From a virus: DNA of 48,640 bases. This document shows, piece after piece, positions 7,764-14,463 of the stretch. The stretch spans positions 1-48,640 of IMG/VR virus record IMGVR_UViG_3300021417_000001; one strand, 5' to 3'. The translations under genes and the position numbers were made by a program. The notes beneath the pieces are model-generated. The model ran no database searches. It was not told the DNA's origin and saw only the letters and a program-made list of their open reading frames with translations. Numbering within the stretch: position 1 is the stretch's first letter; each line of letters opens with the position of its first letter.

Positions 7764-8834
7764 CTAGAATTTCAGTGAAACGTGGGGGACGTTGCCGGCG
7801 AGGATCGCGGTCACGATGTCTGCGGCGGCGGCCTCACCAACCATGCCGTGCTTGGCGATGGCGGCGGCGGCCTCAGCCTGTACCCGCTCACGGTGTTCGG
7901 CATCGGCTTTGCGCTGTTCCTCGGCAGCTCTTTCAGCGGCCTCCGCATCGCGCTGGGCCTGCAGCTGGCGCTCGGCCTCGGCGGCGCGGTCACGTTCAGC
8001 TTGCAGGGCGGCAGCGGCCTCGGCATCCTTCTGGCGCTGGCGTGCCTCGGCTTCCTCGCGGGCCTTCTGCTCGGCATCCCGCGCGGCCTGTTCCTGCGCG
8101 GCCTTGATGCGTTCGGCCTCTTCGGCTTTCCGGCGCTCCTCGGCTTCTGCGGCCTCCTTCTGGCGCTGCGCCTCTGCCTCGCGTTCTTCGCGTTCTGCCT
8201 GTTCGCGGCGCAACTTTTCCAGCTCGGCGCGTTCAGCCTCGGCCTTGCACGCGGCCTCCAAAGAGGTTTCGGCATCGGCAATGCGTTGGTTTAGCGCAGC
8301 CTGCGCATCGGCTAGTTCCCCGCGGAATACGTCCGGGTCCAGTTCAGTGGCGCGCAGTTCTGCCAGGTTGGCTTCGATGGCGGCCACGGTGTTGTCGGGG
8401 CGTTGCGCCAGCCAGTCATGGAACTGGTCGACGGCCACCTTGCGGGCCTGCTCGGCAGCTTCCCATTCATCCAGCGGCTTGCGGGCCTGGTCGATGATCG
8501 CATCCAGTGTGTCCTTCACTTCGTTGCGGATACCGTTGACTTTCTTGACGGCGGCGCGGTGTTCCTCGGTCAGTGCCAGTCCGGCCTTGTCGATAGATGC
8601 TTTCAGCTTGCGGATGTTATGCGCACGGCTGGCGATATCGTGACGGCCCACATTGGTTTCGAGGTTCACGTCAGCGGCGTCGATCTCTTCCTGTAGTTCG
8701 GAGACCAGCTGCTTCAGCATATCCGGTTCATCGAAGATGGCGGCGGGATTCTCGCGTAGGATTTCTCCCACGGCGGCTGAGTTGTGACCGATGGTTGCCT
8801 CGGCGGGAGCTGGGGGGGCTTGAACGTCTGTCAT
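7764..8834 (-). CDS. Coiled-coil protein of the recombination cassette
   Basis: 356 residues. The N-terminal third (to ~150) is a helical domain with ATIGHNSAA and IDKAGLALTEEHRAAVKKVN blocks seen in phage proteins encoded beside RecT. Residues ~160-325 form an extremely long Glu/Ala/Arg/Gln-rich charged single helix or coiled coil. The C-terminus is KHGMVGEAAAADIVTAILAGNVPHVSLKF. The role is unknown; the position between the annealase and the nuclease suggests a structural or loading partner. AAAGGA precedes the ATG. Low-complexity repeats make the length likely to vary between relatives. Confidence 0.75.
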   Translation of the reverse strand: MTDVQAPPAPAEATIGHNSAAVGEILRENPAAIFDEPDMLKQLVSELQEEIDAADVNLETNVGRHDIASRAHNIRKLKASIDKAGLALTEEHRAAVKKVNGIRNEVKDTLDAIIDQARKPLDEWEAAEQARKVAVDQFHDWLAQRPDNTVAAIEANLAELRATELDPDVFRGELADAQAALNQRIADAETSLEAACKAEAERAELEKLRREQAEREEREAEAQRQKEAAEAEERRKAEEAERIKAAQEQAARDAEQKAREEAEARQRQKDAEAAAALQAERDRAAEAERQLQAQRDAEAAERAAEEQRKADAEHRERVQAEAAAAIAKHGMVGEAAAADIVTAILAGNVPHVSLKF

Positions 8835-8863
8835 GATAGATTCCTTTCGGGTGGGGGCGGTGA

Positions 8864-9805
8864 TCAGGCGGGGACAAGTTCGGGGGCGCGCTTGGCCATT
8901 TCGGCCAGTGGCTCGACGCGCGGCAGGATCTCGTCATGCTCTTCGAGCCGTTTGCGCGCGTAGGCCGGAAGTCCGCAGGCGACAGGCCCTTCGTGATAGG
9001 ACGGCCAGTCATTGGCTTCGAGGCAGCGCGCCAGACGGTCCAGCGCAAAGCGGTTCAGGCGAGCGCCCCACTCGATATCGATGTCGTAAAGCGGTGCCAC
9101 CGTGACCGTGTAGGGCCGTTTCTTCTCCTGCAGGACGAGGGAGAAACTCTCCATCACCCGTCCACAGACTTTCGCCATGCCCTCGGCCATTAGCGCCAGC
9201 TGGCAGTGATAGCCATACTTGTCGATAGCCCGCTCAATGTCCGATTTCTCGGCGCTTTCGGTGGTCTTGTAATCGGCCAGAATGGTATCGTTCGGGATCA
9301 TGTCCGGGCGGCTCTTGATCCAGATCCCGGTGGCTTCATCTTTCCAGATCAGCGACGCTTCGATGATGCCGCCGGAAAGTGCGAGGTCCATGAGCGGTTC
9401 CTGCGCAAGGCGCTCGGCCATGCCCTGGATGTCCGCAACCTCCGTTTCCTTGAAGACGGTCAAGCCATCGGCTTCGCAGGCAGCCTTCCACTCTTTGGCT
9501 TCCTTCGTGCGGAAATCGTCATAGGGCGAAATCACGATGTCGGACGGCCAGCGTTTCTCCACGCATAGCACGTGCGCCATGCGGCCGAAGCGCTTTGCAT
9601 TGGTCTCTGGTTCCGGCTCGCCGTTTGGGTTCAGGGGAGAAGAGTCCCAGAACTTCTCCGGGCAGGCTTCTATCTTGCGCAAGCCGGTGTTGCTGATGGA
9701 TGGGCCATCGAACAAGTCAGCATCATGATGGTATCTGTGAATAGGTATGTAATAGATACCCGGCTTGGTGATCTTCTCATCGTCCCTGATCGTGATCGGC
9801 GTCAT
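8864..9805 (-). CDS. PD-(D/E)XK exonuclease, RecE/DUF3799 type
   Basis: 313 residues. Typical N-terminus of exodeoxyribonuclease VIII-like phage nucleases: YHHDADLFDGPSISNTGLRK, then AKRFGRMAHVLCVEK. Catalytic motifs are the Asp of IKSRPDMIP and the D-Y-K of ILADYKTTESA, followed by GYHCQLALMAEG (motif with Gln/Tyr). It should resect double-stranded ends 5' to 3' to give single strands for RecT. It lies two genes upstream of recT in the same operon. Its start overlaps the stop of the upstream coiled-coil gene by one base (TGATG). Confidence 0.9.
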   Translation of the reverse strand: MTPITIRDDEKITKPGIYYIPIHRYHHDADLFDGPSISNTGLRKIEACPEKFWDSSPLNPNGEPEPETNAKRFGRMAHVLCVEKRWPSDIVISPYDDFRTKEAKEWKAACEADGLTVFKETEVADIQGMAERLAQEPLMDLALSGGIIEASLIWKDEATGIWIKSRPDMIPNDTILADYKTTESAEKSDIERAIDKYGYHCQLALMAEGMAKVCGRVMESFSLVLQEKKRPYTVTVAPLYDIDIEWGARLNRFALDRLARCLEANDWPSYHEGPVACGLPAYARKRLEEHDEILPRVEPLAEMAKRAPELVPA

Positions 9806-10134
9806 CAGAAAGGCACCTCCTCGTGTGTGAACTCGTGGGATTGGTCGCTCTCGACCTTGGCCAAGCGTTCGGGGCCGCCGCCGTCGATGACCAGGAATGC
9901 CCCGCGCAGCGTTGCGTAAACGCGCTCCAGATATTCGACGCGGGCACGGAGAATTGAGCCCGCCGCCTCCTCGCGATTGAGGTCGCGCTGGAATTTCCTG
10001 GCTTGCTTTTCGGTTTCGTTTAGCGCTTCCTTTGCTGCCTCCAGCCGCCGTTCCAGAACGCCGATAGCGGCATCTTTGGCTTTCAATTCCTGGGCGTGTT
10101 CAGCTTCCAGCTGAGCTATGGTTTTACGCGGCAT
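9805..10134 (-). CDS. Hypothetical coiled-coil protein
   Basis: 109 residues; residues 5-75 are a nearly continuous amphipathic helix (IAQLEAEHAQELKAKDAAI, then further heptads) predicted to form a coiled coil. The C-terminus is short and acidic. No family function is recognised. It lies immediately upstream of the nuclease gene with a TGATG junction and overlaps the end of the next upstream gene by 11 bp. Confidence 0.6.
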   Translation of the reverse strand: MPRKTIAQLEAEHAQELKAKDAAIGVLERRLEAAKEALNETEKQARKFQRDLNREEAAGSILRARVEYLERVYATLRGAFLVIDGGGPERLAKVESDQSHEFTHEEVPF

Positions 10135-10366
10135 TTTCTGCCTCCTGTTGCTTCAGCCACTCAGCGCGTCCGCCGGCGTAATCGAACCCGGTGGGCTTGC
10201 CTTCGAGGGCCTTTGCCAGATCGTCAGCCATGCGGTTTCGCGCGCGGGCCTTTTCGGTGTCGCCGCGGACCAGCCAGCCGATGGCATCAAGGCGCAGCAT
10301 GCTGACGATCCGGCCTGCCTCGTAATCGAGGCGCTCGCGGTCGCGGGTAGAGCGGGGGCGGATCAT
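10124..10366 (-). CDS. Small hypothetical protein
   Basis: 80 residues from the ATG at 10366, which overlaps the upstream stop by ATGA; a longer frame to 10423 would run deep into the upstream gene. It is rich in Arg and Glu (RPRSTRDRERLDYEAGRIV, then GDTEKARARNRMADDLAKAL), helical, with the ending FDYAGGRAEWLKQQEAENAA. No function can be assigned. It overlaps the downstream coiled-coil gene by 11 bp. Confidence 0.62.
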   Translation of the reverse strand: MIRPRSTRDRERLDYEAGRIVSMLRLDAIGWLVRGDTEKARARNRMADDLAKALEGKPTGFDYAGGRAEWLKQQEAENAA

Positions 10367-10740
10367 TCTGCCGACTCCGCTTCGGCCTCGAGATTGTCGA
10401 ATACTTCGCGTGGCCAGAACCACACATCCTTGACGATATGGCCTATGGCCTCGATCCCGGAGTGAGTTTGGCGAACGCGAATGGTCTTGCCCGGCAATTT
10501 ACTCCAAGCGTCAACCCCCGCCATGCGCATGACCTGCTCAATGAAGATGCCAGCATAATTTGGGCCTTCCTCGCTCGCCTTGCGGTGGGTGTAGCTGGGG
10601 CCGAGCAACAGCACATACCCCCCGAAGCCTTGGCCGGAGCCGCCATAGTCCAGATGGACCCACGCACTCAGGCAGTCGCGGTCGAAATTGATTTCCGCGC
10701 CATCAATAACCGCATTCCGAATTGTCGGTGCCTCACCCAT
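10363..10740 (-). CDS. Hypothetical phage early protein
   Basis: 125 residues. Recognisable blocks are INFDRDCLSAWVHLDYGGSG with GFGGYVLLLG, FIEQVMRMAGVDAWSKLPG and TIRVRQTH, an arrangement recurrent in early regions of tailed phages, always of unknown function. It looks like a compact alpha/beta domain with an acidic tail (EAEAESAE). It joins its neighbours by TGATG (10738-10742) and ATGA (10363-10366) overlaps. Confidence 0.68.
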   Translation of the reverse strand: MGEAPTIRNAVIDGAEINFDRDCLSAWVHLDYGGSGQGFGGYVLLLGPSYTHRKASEEGPNYAGIFIEQVMRMAGVDAWSKLPGKTIRVRQTHSGIEAIGHIVKDVWFWPREVFDNLEAEAESAE

Positions 10741-10946
10741 CAGCCGAACCTCCGCAGGGAGACGGCCCGGCGCTGCATGCGGCGTAGTTTCGTCATCGCA
10801 TGCGCCCGCGCGGCGGGGTTGGCGAACTTCGCGGCCACGATGGCCTGCGACGCTTCCTTGATCAGGTTGCGTTCGCGTTCGTCGCCCTTGCTTTTCAGCT
10901 GGCTCTCGAAATCGAGGGCGGAAATGTTGGTTCCGGGATTAGCCAT
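10740..10946 (-). CDS. Small basic helical protein
   Basis: 68 residues from the ATG at 10946, which overlaps the upstream stop by 8 bp. Helical and basic: KGDERERNLIKEASQAIVAA, then ARAHAMTKLRRMQRRAVSLRRFG. The Arg-rich C-terminus suggests nucleic-acid binding, but nothing more specific is visible. A longer in-frame reading to 11147 is Pro-rich shadow coding and is rejected. Confidence 0.58.
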   Translation of the reverse strand: MANPGTNISALDFESQLKSKGDERERNLIKEASQAIVAAKFANPAARAHAMTKLRRMQRRAVSLRRFG

Positions 10947-11184
10947 TATCAGTGTCCTCCTTGATGGCTGCGAGGATCGATTCCTCGCTAAACTGGTCGG
11001 GGGTGGGTTCACCCATTGCGCGGTCACAGATCGCGCGGGCCTCAGCGGCGCCGGGAAGGCCATCCAGAATGTGGTCGATGGCGTGACCAGCGGCGGCGCG
11101 GAGTTGTTCGCGGGCGCGGGCGGCGTTGGCCTCCTCAATGCGCGCACGGCGTTTGGCGTTGAAGTCGATGATGAACTCGCTCAT
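10939..11184 (-). CDS. Small hypothetical helical protein
   Basis: 81 residues from the ATG at 11184 (ATGA overlap with the upstream stop). It begins MSEFIIDFNAKRRARIEEAN, continues as an Ala/Arg-rich helix, and ends acidic (FSEESILAAIKEDTDNG). No family was recognised. It is the second gene of the PL transcript. Confidence 0.58.
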   Translation of the reverse strand: MSEFIIDFNAKRRARIEEANAARAREQLRAAAGHAIDHILDGLPGAAEARAICDRAMGEPTPDQFSEESILAAIKEDTDNG

Positions 11185-11645
11185 GCCACCACCTCGCTGG
11201 TGCGGCTGAAGCGCAACATTTCCGGCCATGTGGCGCCCTCAATCGGGAGGTCACCGATGCGTTCCAGAACCCGCCCCTTGAACAGCGTCACATAGCCATC
11301 GACCAGCGACAGCGGATGAGCTGGGGCGTTGTAATTGTGGGAGGGGCGCGTGCGCGTGACGATGCGGACGCTCCAATCCTTGCGCGGGCCAAGGCGCTGA
11401 AGGAACACATCCCCCACCTGTGCGCGGTTGCGCATGCGGCGCTCTGGCAGGCGGTAGGCGCTCAGATGGTCAACCCATGCGCCAACCTGATCTTGATGGT
11501 TTTCGAGGAAGTCTGAGCGGTCGGTGGAAACACCAACCCGCTCGAGAAAAGCGGTCAGGAATGCACCGCTGTCGATGTACTGGCGGCCCACCAAAGCCGT
11601 GGCAACTGCCTCGGCGGTCGGGGTTGATGGAGTGTCATATGGCAT
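11181..11645 (-). CDS. First gene of the PL operon, hypothetical
   Basis: 154 residues from the ATG at 11645, preceded by GAGGAAACAAGCG, a good ribosome-binding site; the longer frame to 11714 would start upstream of the promoter's -10 and is rejected. There is no family hit by eye. It contains a helical N-terminus (TPTAEAVATALVGRQYIDSG) and a beta-rich C-terminal half (GDVFLQRLGPRKDWSVRIVTR, SLVDGYVTLFKGRVLERIGD). As the first delayed-early product it is in the position of lambda N or other takeover proteins, but it lacks an Arg-rich N-like motif. Confidence 0.62.
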   Translation of the reverse strand: MPYDTPSTPTAEAVATALVGRQYIDSGAFLTAFLERVGVSTDRSDFLENHQDQVGAWVDHLSAYRLPERRMRNRAQVGDVFLQRLGPRKDWSVRIVTRTRPSHNYNAPAHPLSLVDGYVTLFKGRVLERIGDLPIEGATWPEMLRFSRTSEVVA

Positions 11646-11670
11646 CGCTTGTTTCCTCTTCGATGAGGAG

Positions 11671-11722
11671 ACAATGCATAATGCATAATGCGTAGTCAAC
11701 AGGAAATTCTGCAAAACGCATA
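11671..11722 (-). promoter_or_regulatory. PL promoter with OL operator array
   Basis: On the minus strand TTGACT (11699-11694), 17 bp, CATTGT (11676-11671) forms a leftward promoter in front of the gene at 11645. Within the spacer lie three head-to-tail 7-bp units on the plus strand: ATGCATA (11674), ATGCATA (11681) and ATGCGTA (11688). A further unit ACGCATA stands upstream at 11716-11722. The same units recur at the repressor-cro region (12831-12884), so this is very probably the repressor-controlled left operator. Confidence 0.72.
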
Positions 11723-11800
11723 ATTTTGGGCCGCGAGCCGGTAACTATCGGCCAAACGACAGAAGGGTGATGCAGTTGTAGGTGGGCTTACGGTGGAGGG

Positions 11801-12157
11801 TTAGCTGTCAGGTGTTGCGGTCTGTGGTTTCTGCCCAACGAACAGAATAAGTCCGACCAGGAAAAGGAATGGGCCTGCCATCATCGACGCCAAGCCGGGC
11901 AGGGTGAATGTTTCGGCTCTGTCGGCCAGTTCGGTTTCGCGCATTTCAAGCCTGGCTACGCTCTCGGAGCAATCGGTATAGTTCCCGTCATAGCGGTCCA
12001 GCATTTTCGTCGCTTCGCACAAACCGGCAACAGATCTATCGGCCTCCAGTATTAACTGCTCAGATTCCGATGGTTTGCTCAGCCCGAAATACATGACCAG
12101 GCCGACCGCAAAGACGAATATGGACGTGATCATCAACCCCTTGCCCAGTGACCTCAC
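11801..12157 (-). CDS. Two-TM membrane protein coupled to the repressor
   Basis: 118 residues starting at GTG (12157), whose last base begins the repressor stop overlap (GTGA), so it is translationally coupled to the repressor and should be made in the lysogen. TM1 is about residues 8-26 (LMITSIFVFAVGLVMYFGL) and TM2 about 88-108 (LASMMAGPFLFLVGLILFVG). A ~60-residue loop with two Cys lies between. Expression with the repressor suggests a lysogen trait such as superinfection exclusion, but there is no recognised family. Confidence 0.62.
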   Translation of the reverse strand: MRSLGKGLMITSIFVFAVGLVMYFGLSKPSESEQLILEADRSVAGLCEATKMLDRYDGNYTDCSESVARLEMRETELADRAETFTLPGLASMMAGPFLFLVGLILFVGQKPQTATPDS

Positions 12158-12807
12158 CCCAACACTCTCCCGATCCAGATCACTCGGCCCAGAACGTCGA
12201 CGCGCTCGGCATCTGTGACCGTCATTGTCTCATAGGCGGGATTGTCCGACTTCACGATGATATGTCGGGTCTGAAGGTCCACCTGGCACCGCTTGACTAG
12301 CAGGTCATCCTCCAAGGCGATGATGTAGATCCCGTCACGGCCCACCTTGCGGATGGACCGGTCGACCAGCACCTGATCTGCATTAGCCAGCGTTGGCTCC
12401 ATACTGTCACCGGCAACGCGGATCACCGCCAGATTGTCCTCCGCCGTCCGGGTGATGCGGCTGAGCTCTTGCTGCCTGTATGGCTGGTATCCGATTGGCT
12501 CTCCATCCTCAGCCATCGCGCCGGGGCCGGCACTGGCCCGAATGTCATAGATTGGGATGGTGGTGATCGCCTCCCGGTGTGATGGTTTCAGGGCGGTCTG
12601 CGCACCCGTCAATAGCCATTCGATAGGGACGCGAAACGCTGTGGCGTAGCGCTTGAGGGAATCGGCCTTGACGCCCCTCGAACCATTCTCATGCCCTGCA
12701 TAGGTGGCGTATTTGAACCCAAAGGCTTCGCAAGCCTCCATCACGGTCTCGTATCCCGCATTGATGCGGGCTTCTCTCAGTCGTGCTGCAATCGCGGAAT
12801 CGGTCAT
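12154..12807 (-). CDS. cI: Phage repressor, HTH plus S24 LexA-like peptidase
   Basis: 217 residues. N-terminal XRE-type helix-turn-helix (residues ~5-65; the block FKYATYAGHENGSRG spans the recognition helix). C-terminal S24 domain with the nucleophile Ser135 (AGDSMEPTL) and general base Lys172 (LLVKRCQ); Ala93-Gly94 (ASAGPGA) is the likely self-cleavage site. It should hold PL and PR shut and be inactivated by RecA during SOS. GAGAAGG precedes the ATG. It is transcribed leftward from a promoter with -10 TAATAC that overlaps the right operator, so autoregulation is expected. Confidence 0.93.
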   Translation of the reverse strand: MTDSAIAARLREARINAGYETVMEACEAFGFKYATYAGHENGSRGVKADSLKRYATAFRVPIEWLLTGAQTALKPSHREAITTIPIYDIRASAGPGAMAEDGEPIGYQPYRQQELSRITRTAEDNLAVIRVAGDSMEPTLANADQVLVDRSIRKVGRDGIYIIALEDDLLVKRCQVDLQTRHIIVKSDNPAYETMTVTDAERVDVLGRVIWIGRVLG

Positions 12808-12823
12808 GCCTTCTCAGTACCGC

Positions 12824-12884
12824 ATTGTATTATGCATTAGGCATTGACTTTGCAGAATGCATAACGCATAGCGATTTTATGCGT
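12824..12884 (+). promoter_or_regulatory. OR operator with PR and PRM promoters
   Basis: Rightward PR is TTGACT (12844-12849), 17 bp, CATAGC (12867-12872). Units ATGCATA (12857) and ACGCATA (12864) lie in its spacer, and TATGCGT at 12878-12884 is the inverse of ACGCATA with a 7-bp gap. Leftward PRM has -10 TAATAC (minus strand, 12832-12827), overlapped by units TATGCAT (12831-12837) and TAGGCAT (12838-12844). The arrangement lets the repressor block PR and tune its own promoter, as in lambdoid phages. Confidence 0.72.
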
Positions 12885-13154
12885 TTTGTTAAAGACATCT
12901 TTGCGAAGTTCGGTGGCAACGGCGTGATCGCTGAGATCACTGGCGAAAAGTATCCCACGGTTTCCAGCTGGCTTGTCAGGTGCAGCATTCCTCCGAAGCA
13001 CTGGGCGGCGCTGGTCGCTGCCGCGCCTTCGTACGGGGTAGCGCTGACCACTGACACGATGATCGCGATTGCGGCGAACCGCGATGAAGAAAAGCGCCAG
13101 CGCTCGATCGAAGCGGCGGCGAAGAAAGAAGTTCACGCGGAGCCGGCCCAATGA
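12879..13154 (+). CDS. cro: Cro-like regulator
   Basis: 91 residues. The segment DIFAKFGGNGVIAEITGEKYPTVSSWLVR is a helix-turn-helix of the Cro/YdaS-like type found divergent to phage repressors. The rest is helical and ends in a basic tail. It should repress PRM and PR during lytic growth. The ATG (12879) lies only about 7-10 bases after the predicted -10, with no Shine-Dalgarno sequence, so the mRNA may be leaderless; the start codon is also inside operator unit TATGCGT. A longer frame from 12783 crosses the repressor start and is rejected. Confidence 0.8.
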   Translation: MRFVKDIFAKFGGNGVIAEITGEKYPTVSSWLVRCSIPPKHWAALVAAAPSYGVALTTDTMIAIAANRDEEKRQRSIEAAAKKEVHAEPAQ

Positions 13155-13438
13155 CGCCGGCTGACCGCCACCTGTGCAAATGCGCGGAATGCCGCGCCAG
13201 AGAAACGGCTTCACCTCCCGTCCCCTTGGGTGATGACGCCGGAGCAGGGCGGGTTGTCCCCACCCCCCGAACGGCCCGTCCTGCTCATCCTTTCCAACTG
13301 ATCCGCAAGTTCCAGCTTGCGTTTCGCGTTCTCTATCAGGAACGAGGCGGCCACCGCCAAGTGCTCTACCTCGTCCCGCAATTCCTTCGGTCTGCTGTTC
13401 ATGCCGCCTCCTTGCCTCAACACTTATGGAGGCTGTGA
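13151..13438 (+). CDS. Doubtful small Cys-motif protein
   Basis: 95 residues. The start overlaps the cro-like stop by ATGA, and the first residues (DRHLCKCAECRARE) form a plausible CxCxxC metal motif. Beyond residue ~35 the sequence is Pro/Arg-rich and looks like the antisense of the small leftward gene at 13211-13402. Either the first part is a real short gene with a long junk tail, or the leftward gene is real; both may be. Confidence 0.35.
   Translation: MTPADRHLCKCAECRARETASPPVPLGDDAGAGRVVPTPRTARPAHPFQLIRKFQLAFRVLYQERGGHRQVLYLVPQFLRSAVHAASLPQHLWRL
13211..13402 (-). CDS. Possible small antisense helical protein
   Basis: 63 residues from the ATG at 13402, which has a strong AAGGAGG site four bases upstream on the minus strand. 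A helical stretch (ELRDEVEHLAVAASFLIENA, then KRKLELADQLERM) is followed by a Gly/Arg-rich tail. It would be transcribed toward the cro-like gene, against PR. Coding quality is better than that of the opposite strand here, but no promoter is evident. Confidence 0.42.
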   Translation of the reverse strand: MNSRPKELRDEVEHLAVAASFLIENAKRKLELADQLERMSRTGRSGGGDNPPCSGVITQGDGR

Positions 13439-13441
13439 CAC

Positions 13442-13846
13442 ATGCATTTCGAGGTCAGAAATCCCCAGAATTTGCCGTTGGGGCGGCGCATTCAGGTTTA
13501 CCTGAAAACAAAGTTCGGCAGGGACGCGGCCAAGCACGCGGCGGCTCTGGCGAATGTGGACGTTCGCACCGCACGCGGATGGCTTGAAGAGGGCAGGGAG
13601 CCGAAAGGCGATGCCCTGCTGGCAATCATAACAGACATGGGCCGCGACGGCTTGCTGGCGATCTTTTCGCCGGAGGTCGAATGCCACGAGGCGCGCCTTC
13701 GGAGGAAGATCGATGAACATGGGCAAGAGATCGCGCGCCTTCGCGCGCAGCTGGGAAAGGGCGCGCCTGCGCCTGCAAATCAGAATGCTCTTGTTCCGTG
13801 TACGCTTCCGGAAATGGCGCGCGCAAATGGATCTGAACATCGGTGA
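13442..13846 (+). CDS. HTH regulator, CII-like position
   Basis: 134 residues. Residues ~12-60 (GRRIQVYLKTKFGRDAAKHA, then VDVRTARGWLEEGREPKGDA) form a helix-turn-helix DNA-binding domain. A helical segment (RLRRKIDEHGQEIARLRAQL) could oligomerise, and the tail is Pro/Ala-rich. GGAGG stands nine bases before the ATG. Its position right of cro suggests a CII-like or second early regulator; that identity is inferred only from position. It overlaps the next gene by 134 bp. Confidence 0.7.
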   Translation: MHFEVRNPQNLPLGRRIQVYLKTKFGRDAAKHAAALANVDVRTARGWLEEGREPKGDALLAIITDMGRDGLLAIFSPEVECHEARLRRKIDEHGQEIARLRAQLGKGAPAPANQNALVPCTLPEMARANGSEHR

Positions 13847-13997
13847 TGAGATGATCCGTTGTGGCCGGGCAACAGGCCATCCGGGCCTTGTCTTCGCCGG
13901 TCACGCCACCTGCGACCGCGCCATGATGATCCTCAACGAAATCGAGACCGGTGAACGGCAGGTGCCGCGTCCCGCCAGCTATTGGCACGATCGATAG
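13713..13997 (+). CDS. Hypothetical protein overlapping the regulator
   Basis: 94 residues if started at 13713, where GGAGGA lies seven bases upstream; the N-terminal ~38 residues are strongly basic (RLRLQIRMLLFRVRFRKWRA). A shorter form from 13827 (56 residues, MDLNIGDEMIRCGRATGHPG) overlaps the upstream gene by only 20 bp and contains the part that looks most protein-like. No function was recognised. The start is unresolved. Confidence 0.5.
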   Translation: MNMGKRSRAFARSWERARLRLQIRMLLFRVRFRKWRAQMDLNIGDEMIRCGRATGHPGLVFAGHATCDRAMMILNEIETGERQVPRPASYWHDR

Positions 13998-14031
13998 CCC
14001 CCAATCCCTGCCACCAGGAAAGGACCCCCGC

Positions 14032-14463
14032 ATGGCGAAAGATGCGAAAGACAAGAGCAGTGATGCGCCGAAAGTGTTCACACCGGCTACCAAGTCGGAT
14101 TTGCGGACTGCTCTCGATAATTACGAGGCGATCAACAACGAAAAGAGTGACAAGGCTGACGCCCAGAAAACCCTTCTGGAGCGGTTCAACGAACAGCATT
14201 CATTGCCGCCTTGGATCTTCAAGATCGTCCGCAAGTTCGACAAGCTCGAGCAGGATGACAGTGCCGAGTCCGCACGCTCAAAACGCGCGCTGACACACGC
14301 GCTGGATCAACTGGGCATCGGCCGTCAGACCGACATCGAGGACTTCACCGGCGCCGCGAACGATGCCGATGACGACGACACGCCGGACGCAGAATCCAAG
14401 GCACAGCCTACGTCTGATGAAGAGTGGGACAATGCAGCCCCCCAACAGGCGGCTGCACATTGA
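14032..14463 (+). CDS. Hypothetical early protein with acidic tail
   Basis: 143 residues from the ATG at 14032 (GGAAAGGA upstream); the longer frame from 13951 overlaps the preceding gene. A helical N-terminal domain (SDLRTALDNYEAINNEKSDK, RFNEQHSLPPWIFKIVRKFD) resembles small phage proteins of DNA metabolism in alphaproteobacterial phages, but I cannot name a family. The last ~35 residues are Asp/Glu-rich (NDADDDDTPDAESK). It is coupled to the resolvase gene that follows. Confidence 0.65.
   Translation: MAKDAKDKSSDAPKVFTPATKSDLRTALDNYEAINNEKSDKADAQKTLLERFNEQHSLPPWIFKIVRKFDKLEQDDSAESARSKRALTHALDQLGIGRQTDIEDFTGAANDADDDDTPDAESKAQPTSDEEWDNAAPQQAAAH

Noticed and set aside
7792-8643. Long rightward frame of Ser/Ala/Cys-rich sequence opposite the coiled-coil gene.
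   Set aside because: It is the antisense shadow of the repetitive Glu/Ala/Arg coiled-coil coding sequence; composition is unnatural and there is no ribosome site.
11741-11800. Possible terminator for the repressor operon (GGCCG...CGGCC).
   Set aside because: The stem is only 5 bp with a long loop and no T-run in either direction.
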